Positions 1 through 11,564 of a stretch of 64,000 bases of DNA are shown here, piece by piece. Under the pieces are notes generated by a model. The model saw only the letters and a list, made by a program, of their open reading frames with translations, searched no databases and was not told where the DNA came from. Made by a program: the position numbers and the translations under genes. Source of the DNA: Amyelois transitella (Eukaryota > Arthropoda > Insecta > Lepidoptera > Pyralidae); the NCBI RefSeq assembly GCF_032362555.1, contig NC_083529.1, positions 2,604,001-2,668,000 of the forward strand, read 5' to 3'. The stretch's first letter is position 1. Each line of letters starts with the position of its first letter.

Positions 1-479
1 GGTATACTATGTACTATCAGTTATAGATCCATGTAAATAGCATAAGCCGGTAATGTAATAATTACAAATAGTTTAAAAGCTAAGAGTCTCGGTTCGCCTT
101 CTATATAGTCTTCATTTTGTTAAGCGAGTTGGGGGAGTACAAATTGACACTCCGGTTTTAAATAAATAAATAACAACCCCTTTTCACGTATTATTTTATA
201 AGGACAACTAATCTTAAATACTATACTATCATCATAATGATAGATATACTTCTTTAAACTTTTATGTGAATAACTCTTTCTGCTTGTTACGATTTAAGTC
301 TTGAGAGACTTAAAGTTTTAATGAGACCACAAATAGTTGGAATATCTAGAGATCGAATACATTTTGATGAATCTTACTTTTATCGTGAAAAGGAATTTCA
401 TGGGATTAGGACGTGAAGTATGACGACGAAAATTTGTAAGAATTCGAAGCTGTCGGAAAAGTTAAAAGTAAATATACAG

Positions 480-750
480 ATCTACTGACAATCTTGAAAT
501 CAGTCAACCTCAAAAACATTTCATATGATCTAAACCGTTGAAGCCCACGCAGTCAATAAGACAGCCGGCAGTAGATGGACTATCACCTGCCGGATATTGG
601 CGGGAAACGGCCGGATAAGCCGCCATAAAGCTGGATATACCGGATCATAACTACAACCTTACAGTTTGCGGAGATATGAAGTTTATTGGCCAATGTACTT
701 ATATCAAGAGATTATTAGGAAAGACAAAAATATATCTAGGGTAGTTTATA
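480..750. repeat. Copy 1 of a duplicated ~0.25-kb block
   Basis: This block closely matches 1090-1350. Shared landmarks are ACGCAGTCAATAA, GCCGGCAGTAGAT, GGATATTGGCGGGAA, CGGCCGGATAAGCCGCCA and TTGCGGAGATATGAAG. The copies lie about 605 bp apart and differ by substitutions and small indels, so the duplication is not recent. The family is not recognised. Confidence 0.8.
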
Positions 751-1089
751 TTATAGCAACTCCCAACAAACCGAGAAATATGATGCAGGCTTTATTTAAT
801 TTACTTATATGCTTCAGATAGTTTATTACTTTTTTCTCCCGGTGTACGTTCCGTTTACCTCCTCATCTCTCTAAAGAAAAGGCCGGGTGCGTTTTTGGGG
901 ATAAGCTATAATTACATGCATAGCCCTTGATTGGGTAACATTATGAAATTGAAATATTGAGACAGCAAGTTGTATCACCTACCAAAGCTATGGCAGATAA
1001 AAGAATATACTCGTACCTAAAAGTACCTAGATATCTACCAACGACCTTAAAATCAGTCAATCTATGACCCTGCAAAATAGCTACCCAGA

Positions 1090-1350
1090 TAATTGAAATA
1101 TCTTGTAATCAGTCAATCTTTGATCAGAAGTCATATATGTAGACCGTTAAAGTACACGCAGTCAATAAATCTGCCGGCAGTAGATCGACTATCACTGGCC
1201 GGATATTGGCGGGAAGCGGCCGGATAAGCCGCCACAGAGCTGGATATACAACAGCTTGCGGAGATATGAAGTTTATTGGCAAATGTAGGTATATGGAGAG
1301 AATATAAGGTCTGAAAAGAGAAAAATATAGGTATGTAGGGTAGTTTATTG
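1090..1350. repeat. Copy 2 of a duplicated ~0.25-kb block
   Basis: Direct repeat of 480-750. A third partial match to the leading CAGTCAA element lies near 1053, suggesting that the repeated unit includes the spacer between the copies. Confidence 0.8.
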
Positions 1351-1383
1351 TAATTCTTTCAAGACAACTGAAAGCTCGATATG

Positions 1384-1452
1384 CTTGGAACAAAAACTGA
1401 TTTCTTTTTAGAGCTGCGATAGCTCTAAAAAGAAATCAGTTTTTGTTCCAAG
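1384..1452. repeat. Perfect 32-bp inverted repeat, 5-nt loop
   Basis: Arms 1384-1415 and 1421-1452 are exact reverse complements, separated only by GCGAT. The flanks do not continue the symmetry. No TA or other target duplication was seen, so this does not look like an ordinary MITE. Confidence 0.92.
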
Positions 1453-2027
1453 ACGTCTTTGCCCAAAAAAACCTTTCTCGAACTCTACAATGGTTAAAAA
1501 TTTGGGCTGAAATATAAATGAAATGGCACGTTAGAGTATTTTTTTTTAAATTACCTTTGCTGTGCACAACTTGTAGCAATAACTTAATCGTATAAAACCT
1601 TGACAGAAACATAATTAATTAATCGTCCTCCAGACCAAACATCACACTACAGCCGGCATAAAAACATTGGGGTCGGCGCGACCCATATCCGCAATCAGGT
1701 CAAGGCTGACTTGCCATTCAGTATAGACCCCTGGGGTACGCCGAAACCGACCGTATAAGGTCTGATTAAATAAAGTAAGAATGGGGCAAAGGTTTTTTTA
1801 CCTCATAAAATATGTAGCGAAAACCTTGTTCGATGCCAAAAAGTGCGAAAAAAAAAGGAAAAAGAGGTTTTATCGAATGTATTTTCGTACCCCAATATTT
1901 AAAGAAAGTGGCAAGGAAAATTTCATAGAAAGTGTAAATTTTTACTGATCTGAAAACTTTATACAAGTTGATCAACTTTAAATCATTATGTAACTCTTGT
2001 AAGTCCTGATAATTTCATTCATTTCAA

Positions 2028-2118
2028 CATAAAAAAAATATTATTTATTTATTTATAAATAAATAAATAAAAAAATTATATTTATTTATAAATAAATAAA
2101 TAAATAATATTTTTTTAT
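2028..2118. repeat. A/T palindrome of ATTT/AAAT units
   Basis: The sequence begins CATAAAAAAAATATT and ends AATATTTTTTTATG, with ATTT and AAAT tandem units between. It folds back on itself and is either a low-complexity expansion or a MITE core. Confidence 0.75.
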
Positions 2119-3261
2119 GACGTCAAACCTCTAGGACATAAATTTATTTTTGACAGCTCCAAAACCAATCTTTAAAAGTTCAGAGGAGTCTCATTAAGTT
2201 CAGTCCACTTTTATAATAAAAATCTCTAATGTTATCCGAACTAACGAAACATTAGCGAGCCCTGTTTCGCATTTCTTCCCAAGTTTGACAATATCTACCC
2301 TTGGCCTCGTGTCATTTCATACAGATATAAATGACACGAACGACCTCCGATGTTCATAATACATCCGGGCCTTTTTCATAACATGAAAGTTTATCGAATT
2401 GGTCGTCGCTTTTATCCCGAGATCAATTTGTTAGGTGTTGTATGGGCTTAAATGCGCTTTTATGTATGTAGGTACTCGAATGGTTTGAGCACTATGCTAG
2501 CATCTTAGCCTAATTTAATTCATTTCAAAAATTTCATTCCACGACATAAGATATAATCTATTGATTGACGTCAGATCAAATAAACAATCAAATTATTTAT
2601 CATTTGTTATCTATTCATTAATTACTCTGCTCAGAACTCTAGCTTAGATAGAGGACATAAAGCTTATTTATTCTATTCTATCTGTATATATAAATCAATC
2701 AGTGTATGATGTAAATCATCTGAACTAAATTTCTTAACACAGACGAGAACCACATATTGACAGAACTACATAAAATTTATGCATTTCAAACCCAAGGTCT
2801 TCATCTAGAAAAAATATTAAAGGCCTTAATTGTACAGCAATCTCCGAAAATAGATTACATAAGGAAGAAACAAAACAAGAACTCTCCTATTCACGAACTA
2901 ATATTCAATGAAGACTTAGATGGAAACCGTACTTATTGTCCAAGCTGTCGCCTGCCCATCAACTCCACACCTTTGTCAAAATCAATTCGTAAATGTCGAC
3001 ACGTTGAGGGTTAGTTATGAAAAATATTTGGTTGTTCAATTGTTTTGTCGCAAAACTGCGATATATTTATAAACTAGAATTAGATCTTTTCAAAGTCTGT
3101 TACATTTTTATACATTTATGTCTTTGTCCCGGTTTTTGTGTCGGTGTAAAGAGTCCGTATTCTCAAATAATCGTAAGCTACCTACCTACGTTTAACGAGA
3201 TGTCTCAATGATTAAATCAAGATTCAGACAGTGGCAGGTTGCTAGACATACTTACATATAA

Positions 3262-3398
3262 ATCACGTCTATATCCATTGTGGGGTAGACAGAGCCAACA
3301 GTCTTGAAAACGCTGATAGGCCACATTCGGCTTTTTGGCTCAATGATAGAAATCAGATTCATATAGTGACAGGTTGCTAAACATCCCTTAATTTTCCT
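3262..3398 (-). repeat. SINE-like family A fragment
   Basis: Family A is the commonest repeat in this window, about 250 bp when full. In its plus orientation it starts GCCGTGTGGTTCCCGGCAC, passes GGCGATGGGCTAGCAACCTG and ends GGGATATAGACGTGAT followed by (GTAT)n. This minus-strand copy retains the GGGGTAGACAGAGCC end and the ACAGGTTGCTA middle. Confidence 0.75.
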
Positions 3399-3861
3399 TG
3401 AGTTTTCAAAACTGCGCGGGGAAAAAAGAACTAATGCACACTATGTATTTTTTCTACCACCTGACCAGCCATAGAAGGTTTTCAATACTATAAAATTAAA
3501 GATTTCATTTAAGGAGAAGGTTCGTGGGAAAAAATATTTTATCATGATTAATATCAAGTGTGTGCCAATACCTACTCGTAATAAAACTAAGCATTTATCT
3601 TATAGATAAGAGGACTAGTGCATCGTTTTCAGATTGCAAATAGTTTAAAGTTTAAGTAAATGTTTGTTATCTTGCGTTTACGAAACATCTTGCACCTCCA
3701 CACCATTAAATCATTTTTATAATATAGGATCTAAAAAATGAATTCCGTATGGCATCAATAAAAGAAGAAATATAAATATGTAACTGGACCAGGTTCTTTT
3801 CCCCTGGACTTTTTATAAGGCGACAAAAGAGCAAAGTCTAACAACATACATACCAACATAT

Positions 3862-3965
3862 TTATCACTTGCGGGTTAGCAGTGCCAACAGTTTCGAAAA
3901 GACTAAAAGGCCACGTTTATCTGTACGGCTTAGTAATCGAATTGAAATTCAAATAGTGCATTTTT
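3862..3965 (-). repeat. SINE-like family A fragment (diverged)
   Basis: Retains the GGGTTAGCAGTGCCAACAG, AAAGGCCACG and ATTCAAATAGTG landmarks of family A. It is more diverged than most copies. Confidence 0.6.
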
Positions 3966-4257
3966 ATCTAGGAATCAATATTAGACAGGTCACTGCTGTT
4001 TTTATTGAACCGCAAACAAAGAAGAGACAATACTTCGAATTTGGAAAGAAAGCGGGATGGATTATGGATGGTTTTAAAATATACATATTATAACAATTTA
4101 TTTACGAAGATAGCAAAGTCCACAGATACTTGTGATAGGAGCGGATATAATCGTATGGCTTCACATGCTCGGGTAATGAGGCAGAAAATATTTACTCGAC
4201 ACTGGCAGGGATAAGCATACAGTTGCTTTTTTGTTTCATTAGAAGACTAGGTTATAC

Positions 4258-4420
4258 CCAGCTTCGCCCGCGTGGATTAAGCGCCGCCTATGAAACAATA
4301 CCTTCCTTCTCCAGATTCTTAATTACGTATACACGAAATTTGAGGAAGACTGGTTCAGCTGTTAACGCGTGAAAAGGTAACAAACAAACTTATTTGCGCA
4401 TTTATAACATTATTTAGAAT
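4258..4420 (+). repeat. Repeat with CAGCTTCGCCCGCGT motif
   Basis: Contains CAGCTTCGCCCGCGTGGATT followed by a segment ending in CATTTATAACATTATT. The same motif type recurs near 49310 and 54890. It resembles the tails of abundant lepidopteran non-LTR or DNA repeats; the exact family is not assigned. Confidence 0.5.
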
Positions 4421-5999
4421 TGGGATACTTTTAACTTCTCTATCTTTTCTTCTGTTCCCGCGCAGATTGTATAATTTAATTTTTTTTTATATTTTATGCG
4501 ATGGGCTGGCGACCCGCTGAATGCAGCCGAGACTTGTAACTGATGTCTCTGTACGACGCCGTAAGAAATAAAGACAGGACACAGGTTTATTTAAGACAGC
4601 ATGTCACGTTATATGCATTCCAAATTTCATCAAATGTTGGCTTCAAAGTCCCGGGTCTAATAAACTAAATCAGAAGTGTCTTCAGCAATAGATAATGTAT
4701 TTGTACCGTTTCTAATGCACTTGTGCGATGAATCATAGATACACAACAATTTTGTCAAGTCCGGATGGTCCGTATCTTGCGCTTACAGGCCTTAGCCTAA
4801 CACACATAATACAAAAATAACAGAGTATTTTTTTTACTCTATGTAACATCAATAAGAACGCAACACCGCCGAAGAATAAGGCAATACTATAAAATTTTAA
4901 AAATAATGGAAACAAGGAAATTACTTTCATAAAAGGTCACCACAGACCCTGTTTTTACGGCGCAAATATAAAACTAAGTGGTATTTGATTGAGCTTTAAT
5001 GTTTCTTACAGCCAAATAGCTGGCAGACATCGTTTTGTCAGTGGCCAATATTTTAACGATGCGAATTCTACTTTTCATAAAGCCGACATTGCCAGACATA
5101 AAAAAATTACGACCATTTTTATAGGCTTTAGATAATGGGTGTTTTAGTATTTGTTAAATGTGGGAAACAATGGCAAAATTATTATCATTAATTGCCATCA
5201 AATTGTAATTTATTATTAAATAATATATTTGTTGGCGCCCAACGTGTATCTACATTTTTATTAATTAAAATAATTAACTTGTTGAGTTTTGAGAGACTTT
5301 TAGGAATCTATCGTTCCTATAACATCATAAAATTTCTAGACAATGTTTAACTTGAGAAGTCATTTGTCACATCGATCAACCCAAAAATTACATATAAGAT
5401 TGATAGGGTCCCTCGCTGAAGTCGATTTCGCACTTGTCCGGTTTTGATTAATAGTAGATAATATTTGCTACTTCTTTTACGAGAATACGGCTTTTGAAAA
5501 ACCAAAGATTTTATCAGGATCATGCTATTGGTTTTTCATAAACAGGTAAAGGACGCAATTTCCCTTGGGAAAAATTCAACGTTTATTTAGTAAATGATCT
5601 GGTCCAATTCTTCACATTTTGGAAATAATATAAAAGTAATCGTCATCAATCATCGCGAGTTCGGAAAACCGTAAGCCTTTTAATATGTCGCATTACGTAA
5701 TACGGACATTAAAATGGGACGCAACAAGTAAGTGAATGCTACAAGTATTTTTATACGTACCAATATGGGAAAATCTCGCTACATCTTGCACGTCGCTAAT
5801 TCAACGAGTGGTACTGACCACAAAAACACAAACACATGTTTTGTTTTTTTAAATTAGAATTCAAATCATTTGTAATTAAAAAGTAATAATAACAGACAAA
5901 AAATAAAGTAAAATCGGTAGTTTAAATTTAGAACACTAGTGTCATTTAAATTTAATGACGAAAAGAGTATTAATTAAAGACGTTTTATAATATAAAGTG

Positions 6000-6260
6000 C
6001 TAATTTCGGTGATAAGAAGCTATGGCGTGCAAAACTGGTGAAAATCGCGGATTATTTTGACAGGGCCAGCCCGTAAGGGAGCAGCCTGGCCTTTGTACGG
6101 GCTGGAGGAATGGCGCATGCGTGAAATCGATCCGCCAGAAGCCTTCAACAGCGAACACAACACATTTACAAGTTGCACACACTAAGGCAGGTTTGCACTC
6201 TATAAATTTCTGCAGTGCATCTGTTGCTTTGGGTGAACTTGAGTGCAACGTTGAATATTG
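6000..6260. promoter_or_regulatory. GC-richer island with NRF1-like site
   Basis: A 250-bp island in AT-rich surroundings. It carries GCGCATGCG at 6113-6121, which matches the NRF1/Ewg palindrome, and a 10-bp inverted repeat (CCAGCCCGTA and TACGGGCTGG) around 6065-6105. A minus-strand open stretch of about 80 codons crosses it without an ATG. It could be a promoter, a first exon or part of an old repeat; the call is weak. Confidence 0.3.
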
Positions 6261-6394
6261 CTGTTTTCGAATTCGTACGCAGGCAGACTAATTAACTTTA
6301 ATAAAGTGGCAGTTAATACGTATTCTTTTTTTCATTACTCTTAGTTCTCCCTTCTTTTTTAAACAGATTATATTAAAACAGGGTAAGTCATTTT

Positions 6395-6465
6395 TTTACA
6401 GGAAGCGACTCCCGTCCGCCCTCCGCAACCTTTGCTGGGTAACCTAACCCTTATTGGATGATGGT
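6395..6465 (-). repeat. SINE family C fragment
   Basis: Carries GCGACTCCCGTC and CTCCGCAACCTTTGC, the end of family C in reverse orientation (see 45687-46062). Confidence 0.6.
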
Positions 6466-7094
6466 AAAAGCTTACTTAGTCAAATATAAGAGGTATATGG
6501 ATTTCCAAATACAAAAACTACAACTGTTACAGCTTGTACCCAGCTACGTGTCTTTCATAAAAACCTATTGTTAAAAGCAGTAGAATGAAATTCTTCAAAT
6601 ATCTCGTTTATCTGCTATAGACAGGCATGTGATCATACTAATTTAAACTTTATGTTATGGACGTAAATGTTAAAATATGCGGTTCTATTTGATAATTACG
6701 CGTACCTTGGGAACTGTGTCGGCGACAATACATGATAGTCGTACGATAACGTTCCTGCTTAAAGTTATTTGAAAATAAACTTCAAATATGTTTTTCACGG
6801 CGAAAATTACTTTGATTCCATAAATCTTTGAATATTCAAAGACACCTTTGCACATTGTGGGAAGTTATCATGTTGTTGTTTTCTTATATTTAACTTTTAA
6901 CTTGAGTTATAATATATATACATATACTAATAAGTTCGTATTCTTTTCTTACTGCGCTAGTTGAAAATTTGTTTATATATTTACTATTTCATGATTCTCC
7001 ATAAGGGAATATTTTTATTCTTTTGATAAATAAATAGTTTAATGTTACTTTTATGACACCAATGGATAATATTTATTTCTTGATTTTGATCCAT

Positions 7095-7163
7095 TAAAAG
7101 GCTTAACTTTAAACTTGGGATTCTTCATTTAGGCAAGGGGCTAGCAACCTGTCACTATCTGAT
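7095..7163 (+). repeat. SINE-like family A fragment
   Basis: Contains AACTTGGGATTCTTCATTTAGGC, broken into short matches, followed by GGGCTAGCAACCTGTCACTAT, the central part of family A. Confidence 0.65.
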
Positions 7164-7310
7164 AGATAGATACTCTTTATTGCACCATAAGAAAAAGAAA
7201 AACAGAAAAAAACACAGGTAATGAGGTACAAAGGCGACCATTCAGCTATCCAGTTGTGACCTTAGCCTTCTCCATGATTATTGTCCCTGTTATCTAGCCC
7301 TAATGGAGGA
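7164..7310 (-). repeat. Non-LTR-like 3' end repeat
   Basis: Shares CTCTTTATTGCACCATAAG, an A-rich segment and GGTACAAAGGCG with 33030-33210. The pair behaves as a dispersed repeat; a LINE 3' end read on the minus strand is the likeliest identity. Confidence 0.5.
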
Positions 7311-8614
7311 GATAAGGGATCAAGACATGTCAAACAGCTTCATAATACAGAGTTTTATGAATAGATTGTTATGGCGACACAATAAGGGTCCCTTTATAAC
7401 TCTCTCATCTTTCAGTTTAATTCAAATGACTTCAAGACCCAGGGTCTGATTTGTAACACCTATCTCTCAATTCTTGTTAACTATGAGGCAATAAAAACAA
7501 ATATTCAGTTACCTGATGATGAGTATTTGTATTCCTTATTCGGGGCACTCATTTCAATTGCTTTTGATGTCGAACTGAAAGTAGAAAAAAGTATCTTTTT
7601 TATCGTGGTCAGACATATTTTTATGGTTTTAATATCTATAGGAAAGCAATAGATTAGTCCTTTTCAAAAGCACCAGTGCCAATTAGTTAGTTGTTTAGTT
7701 TGTAAGTATGTATGTACGTAAGTAACCATACAACATTAAAAGTAAATCAATAAGCATAAGGGCTAAGATATTTATCTATATTTATCCTTAAAATATTGTA
7801 TTTTAGTTAATAGTATTGTAGAGTTAACATTGCTTACAGGACCAGTCTCAAGTTTACTCTGAGGCTAGCTCGATCAACATAAATAACATTGTCAGTCAAT
7901 ATTAGACTTTAAAACTGGAACTGGAATACCAACATAAGTAGGTTAATACAGTGGGCCTAGGATATATATGAGCGACCTCTCATACACCACCCAAGGCGAG
8001 GTGATCTATGTATCTCTTAAGGCCACTATACATACATGTTTACAAGTATAAGCATGAAGTCACTATCTTTAATTATTAATTAGATAGATAATTAATTATT
8101 ACTTTCTTAGTTCTAATAGCCACATTAATCATTCTTGTAATTAACAGTACAATGCTTAATAGAAATACTTAGAAATGTGTTTATCCATTTCATTACGGAC
8201 ACACAACACACATTCTTAAAATAAGGAAGGCACTCCATGCAACATCCAGAAACTAGGTATGAGCTCCAATTCATGGCTGGAAGGTATTAGGGAGCACATA
8301 GCTGAGAATACAACAGGAATAATAAAACTAATGGCAGAGGAACAAGCATTTAAGGTATATAGGTTAACTATTGTTGCATGATGTTTACCAATTGTCAATT
8401 ATAATTGCTACCATCTACATTAACCAGGATTCAAAATCATTTAAGAATCTGTACAAGACAATTATTTCATCACATTATTATAGTTACTTCTTGACGACAT
8501 CTTAAGTAAGTTGTGAACAATTGAAAATCAAATTTGTTATGTGTTGACCTTTTTAGATGCAGGCTTCCAGGAACGAAAAAAAAACGTAAACATGCAAGCA
8601 ATGGATTAGCTTAC

Positions 8615-8830
8615 CACACTCAGTAACTTCCACGGACTATGCAATGAAATCCAATGCAACACATCGCCGACACACAATAACTTGCGCAAGTCACAATTAA
8701 ACACTATTTTCCCAAGTAACCCGGACGAATCCGAACAATAGTATCAAAATTTTATGCGAAACACTTTCACATCGGTCTGTGGGACAGCCACCTACACGAA
8801 ACATAAACAGTTATATTACACTATCCATCG
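8615..8830 (-). other. Candidate non-coding first exon
   Basis: On the minus strand this block ends in a consensus splice donor (GTG|GTAAGC, exon end 8615) and is less AT-rich than its flanks. It contains a short uORF of 14 codons starting at a GCGATG context and ending TACTGA close to the donor. No downstream coding exon was found between 1 and 8600, so its gene probably lies beyond the left edge. The transcription start is not defined. Confidence 0.35.
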
Positions 8831-9744
8831 CAAAAATAAACTTGTATACAGCTGCCAACAAGTCAATCCATTATAATTTCACTGATAAACATTGGTTAAC
8901 ACTTATCTAGAAGTATTAAGTAACTTTTGTGATTATCGAAAAACTTTAAAACTTCACTTGCTGCAATGCAAAATAAATGTCGACGATTACAACAAGTGTT
9001 GCAGTATTCAAACGAACAAACTACTAACAAACCAAGAAAAATATTTATTTGGCGCAACAAAACAAATATTTTTTTTATGATTGGGCAACCTACGTCGGTA
9101 TTGCAGAATTGTATTAAAACGGTCTTTGCCAAGTAGGTATCTACGAGTTAACATTCATAATCACTTTAAATCTACCTACCAATTTCGGGACAAGCAATAA
9201 TACATGTTTTTTTTATCTATATAGATAATTGTTATAATGTCTAACGCTGCTGGTCTGATTTTGATGAAATTTTAAAGGTACCTTCATATGATGTAGTATA
9301 TTAGTATAAATGAAAAAAAAAACACTGCTCACAATCACTAACTTGTTCTTCTACTATATGCCATTTTTATTGTCATATGGCTATACTTAACTGTCAAATG
9401 TTTTAATGGCGTCGGAAACTCACATTGGCGCCAATTTTAAATTAATGTTTAAAGGTACCTACCTACCTGTTATGTATGTATTACATAAATAATAGTGTTT
9501 ACGGTATGCCTTTTTTTGTTTTTGAAGGGGAAATCTTTTTTACGGTCTGTCTCCCGTGTCTTCAGCCGGGAGAGTGTGGGACTCCTGGCATCGAGTGTGC
9601 CAGCCTACCGTATAAAACCCCTCCGGTGCGCCCTTCTGCCTACTCATGGCCTACGCATAGACGTATTCAAAATTATTTACTCAAATTATGCTTTCATACA
9701 ACTTCCATCGTGTGTTCCAATATGTATATGTATACATATAATAT

Positions 9745-9818
9745 GTGTAAGCGTCTTTTCGAGACTGTTGGCTTTGTCTGCTCTATAAGGGCTAAAGTCG
9801 TGACATATGCATGTATGT
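9745..9818 (+). repeat. SINE-like family A 3' end
   Basis: Retains TTCGAGACTGTTGGCTTTGTC and ends in ATGCATGTATGT, the 3' end of family A. Confidence 0.65.
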
Positions 9819-11004
9819 AAATAATACTTTTCTAATTTCCTGCTACGACACTGTAGATATCCGTGACCACATCAGGTCGCCTGGATTAGGTATTCCAACC
9901 CGAGCTCTGATTGAAAATCTGGTACGGATTCAGCCGGGAATACACTCCAACAACAGCGCAACGAAGCTGTTTCGCTAAAATGTAGCGGCAATAAAAACTA
10001 CTCTTATCCAACTCAACAAATCTATATCATCTTAGAAGTTAATGATGAAATTTAAGATACACCACTCATTAAAATGACGTAGGCATCAACTAAGGAATTT
10101 AAACAATTCTCATGGGCGCAATACACCTAGCAAAATGGTGGTTCATATTTTCTAAGTTTTGTTCTTCTTTATAGTAATTTTTTAGTGGTTTTGAACAGCA
10201 TCGATATGTTAGTGAACAAAGTGGTAGGTATTAAAACCAAGTAAGTAGTTAACTAAATAAGGTTCTTCTTTTTGATAAATTAGGTCTGGCAGGCGAAATA
10301 AAAAAGATATATTTTGTCTCAAACAGTTATAATTTATATCAAAAATAATTATGAAATAGTGACTCCAATTCAAATTTTATTAAGATTAATTAAATTAACT
10401 CTTAAAACTTTGGTTATTAGGTAACCTAAATGTACAAATATTTATTAAAGCCAAGTTACATTATGTAGAAGGCTAACGTAGGTACCTATATAGGTTGAAA
10501 TTTATTGCATTATCTACTAAACTATTTGATAGATAAAAATATATGAAGCACCAAATATACACAACAATTTGTTTCTTAATTATCAAGTAATTGTGTCGGT
10601 GGTTTTTTAGTTACTTCACCGATAATGATTTAAATATAGGTAGACAGGTAGGTATAAGGTATAAGATAGGTACATAGTTTATTCTAATGTATAGACAAGT
10701 ATGATAGTCAGAAAGTATGACAACTTCGTTACAATTTTAAGTTCAGTAGCTTCTAACGATAACTTATAAAATTCTGTGACTTTTGTTTTACTCTGATAGG
10801 GGGTGGGTGTTACAGGATTTAACCGACATGGAAAGGTGGCTATGTAACCGATTTCCGATCTATGTATCACTTTTTTTAAGAAGAGCACTCCTTAACGAAA
10901 TCATCTCATTTTAAACATAACACTGTATGGACTCTTGACTGAAAATTCCTTTATACATTTACACTTATAATCACATCACAACTCTAACACGATTAAGTAT
11001 TTCA

Positions 11005-11564
11005 TTACAGCGCCACATCTTTATATTTCCCTAAATCATCAGATTCATTGCCAACAGACGTATGACTATTTCTAATACCATAGAACACTCTCTCTCTAGA
11101 CCCACTGAAACGATAAGGTTCATGTCTTAACAAATTCACACCATACGACGCGTCTTCCCGCTTATAATCCGGGTAAAACCTTGGATCATACTCTGGCGGA
11201 TACATTCTTTGTTCATATGGATAGGAGCGATAATACGGATATGCTATTTCGCTCTTGCAATCCGCTCTGTCTTCGTACATATCGTATTTAGCCGGGTATT
11301 CATCTGTGAAGGCACCGACCACGGAGTGTCTCCTTTTGTAGGGGTTTTCATATGGTCCGGATCTAGGTCCTACCCAAGTGCCGTACATTTGCGGGACGGG
11401 GTAGGACTTGGGGAGCCCCCGGAGGCTGGCTGCGTACTGTCGCTCGGCGACGTGTTGCCAGTAGGCCGGCGGGGGCTGCGGCAACATCATGGGGGGGAAG
11501 CCCATGCTCATCGACTGCCGACTCGCTAGGTGGCGCCGCAAGTCCGGCATGGAGCCTGATTTCC
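11005..11564 (-). CDS. Tetraspan gene last exon
   Basis: The acceptor GTCAACAG precedes the split Gly codon. The exon encodes 185 further residues of the cytoplasmic tail and the stop. Tyr and Pro are strongly enriched, with repeated YP, PY and YPxY patterns, and the end is KYKDVAL. Confidence 0.9.

Larger units (their letters stand above)
1..2740. other. Repeat-bearing intergenic or intronic spacer
   Basis: No coding exon could be supported here. The stretch holds a duplicated block (about 480-750 and 1090-1350), a perfect hairpin (1384-1452), a moderately GC-rich block of unknown origin (about 1620-1770) and an A/T palindrome (2028-2118). ORFs in this stretch have no protein-like composition. 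Confidence 0.6.

Noticed and set aside
2757..3014. Plus-strand open frame of 85 codons with CPSC near its end
   Set aside because: The frame has no ATG, and no acceptor or donor of good quality surrounds it. There is no recognisable domain, so it is not annotated as a gene.
9476..9820. Plus-strand ORFs near 9.5-9.8 kb
   Set aside because: The 3' part is a family A repeat tail and the rest shows no domain; two overlapping frames of similar length point to chance.
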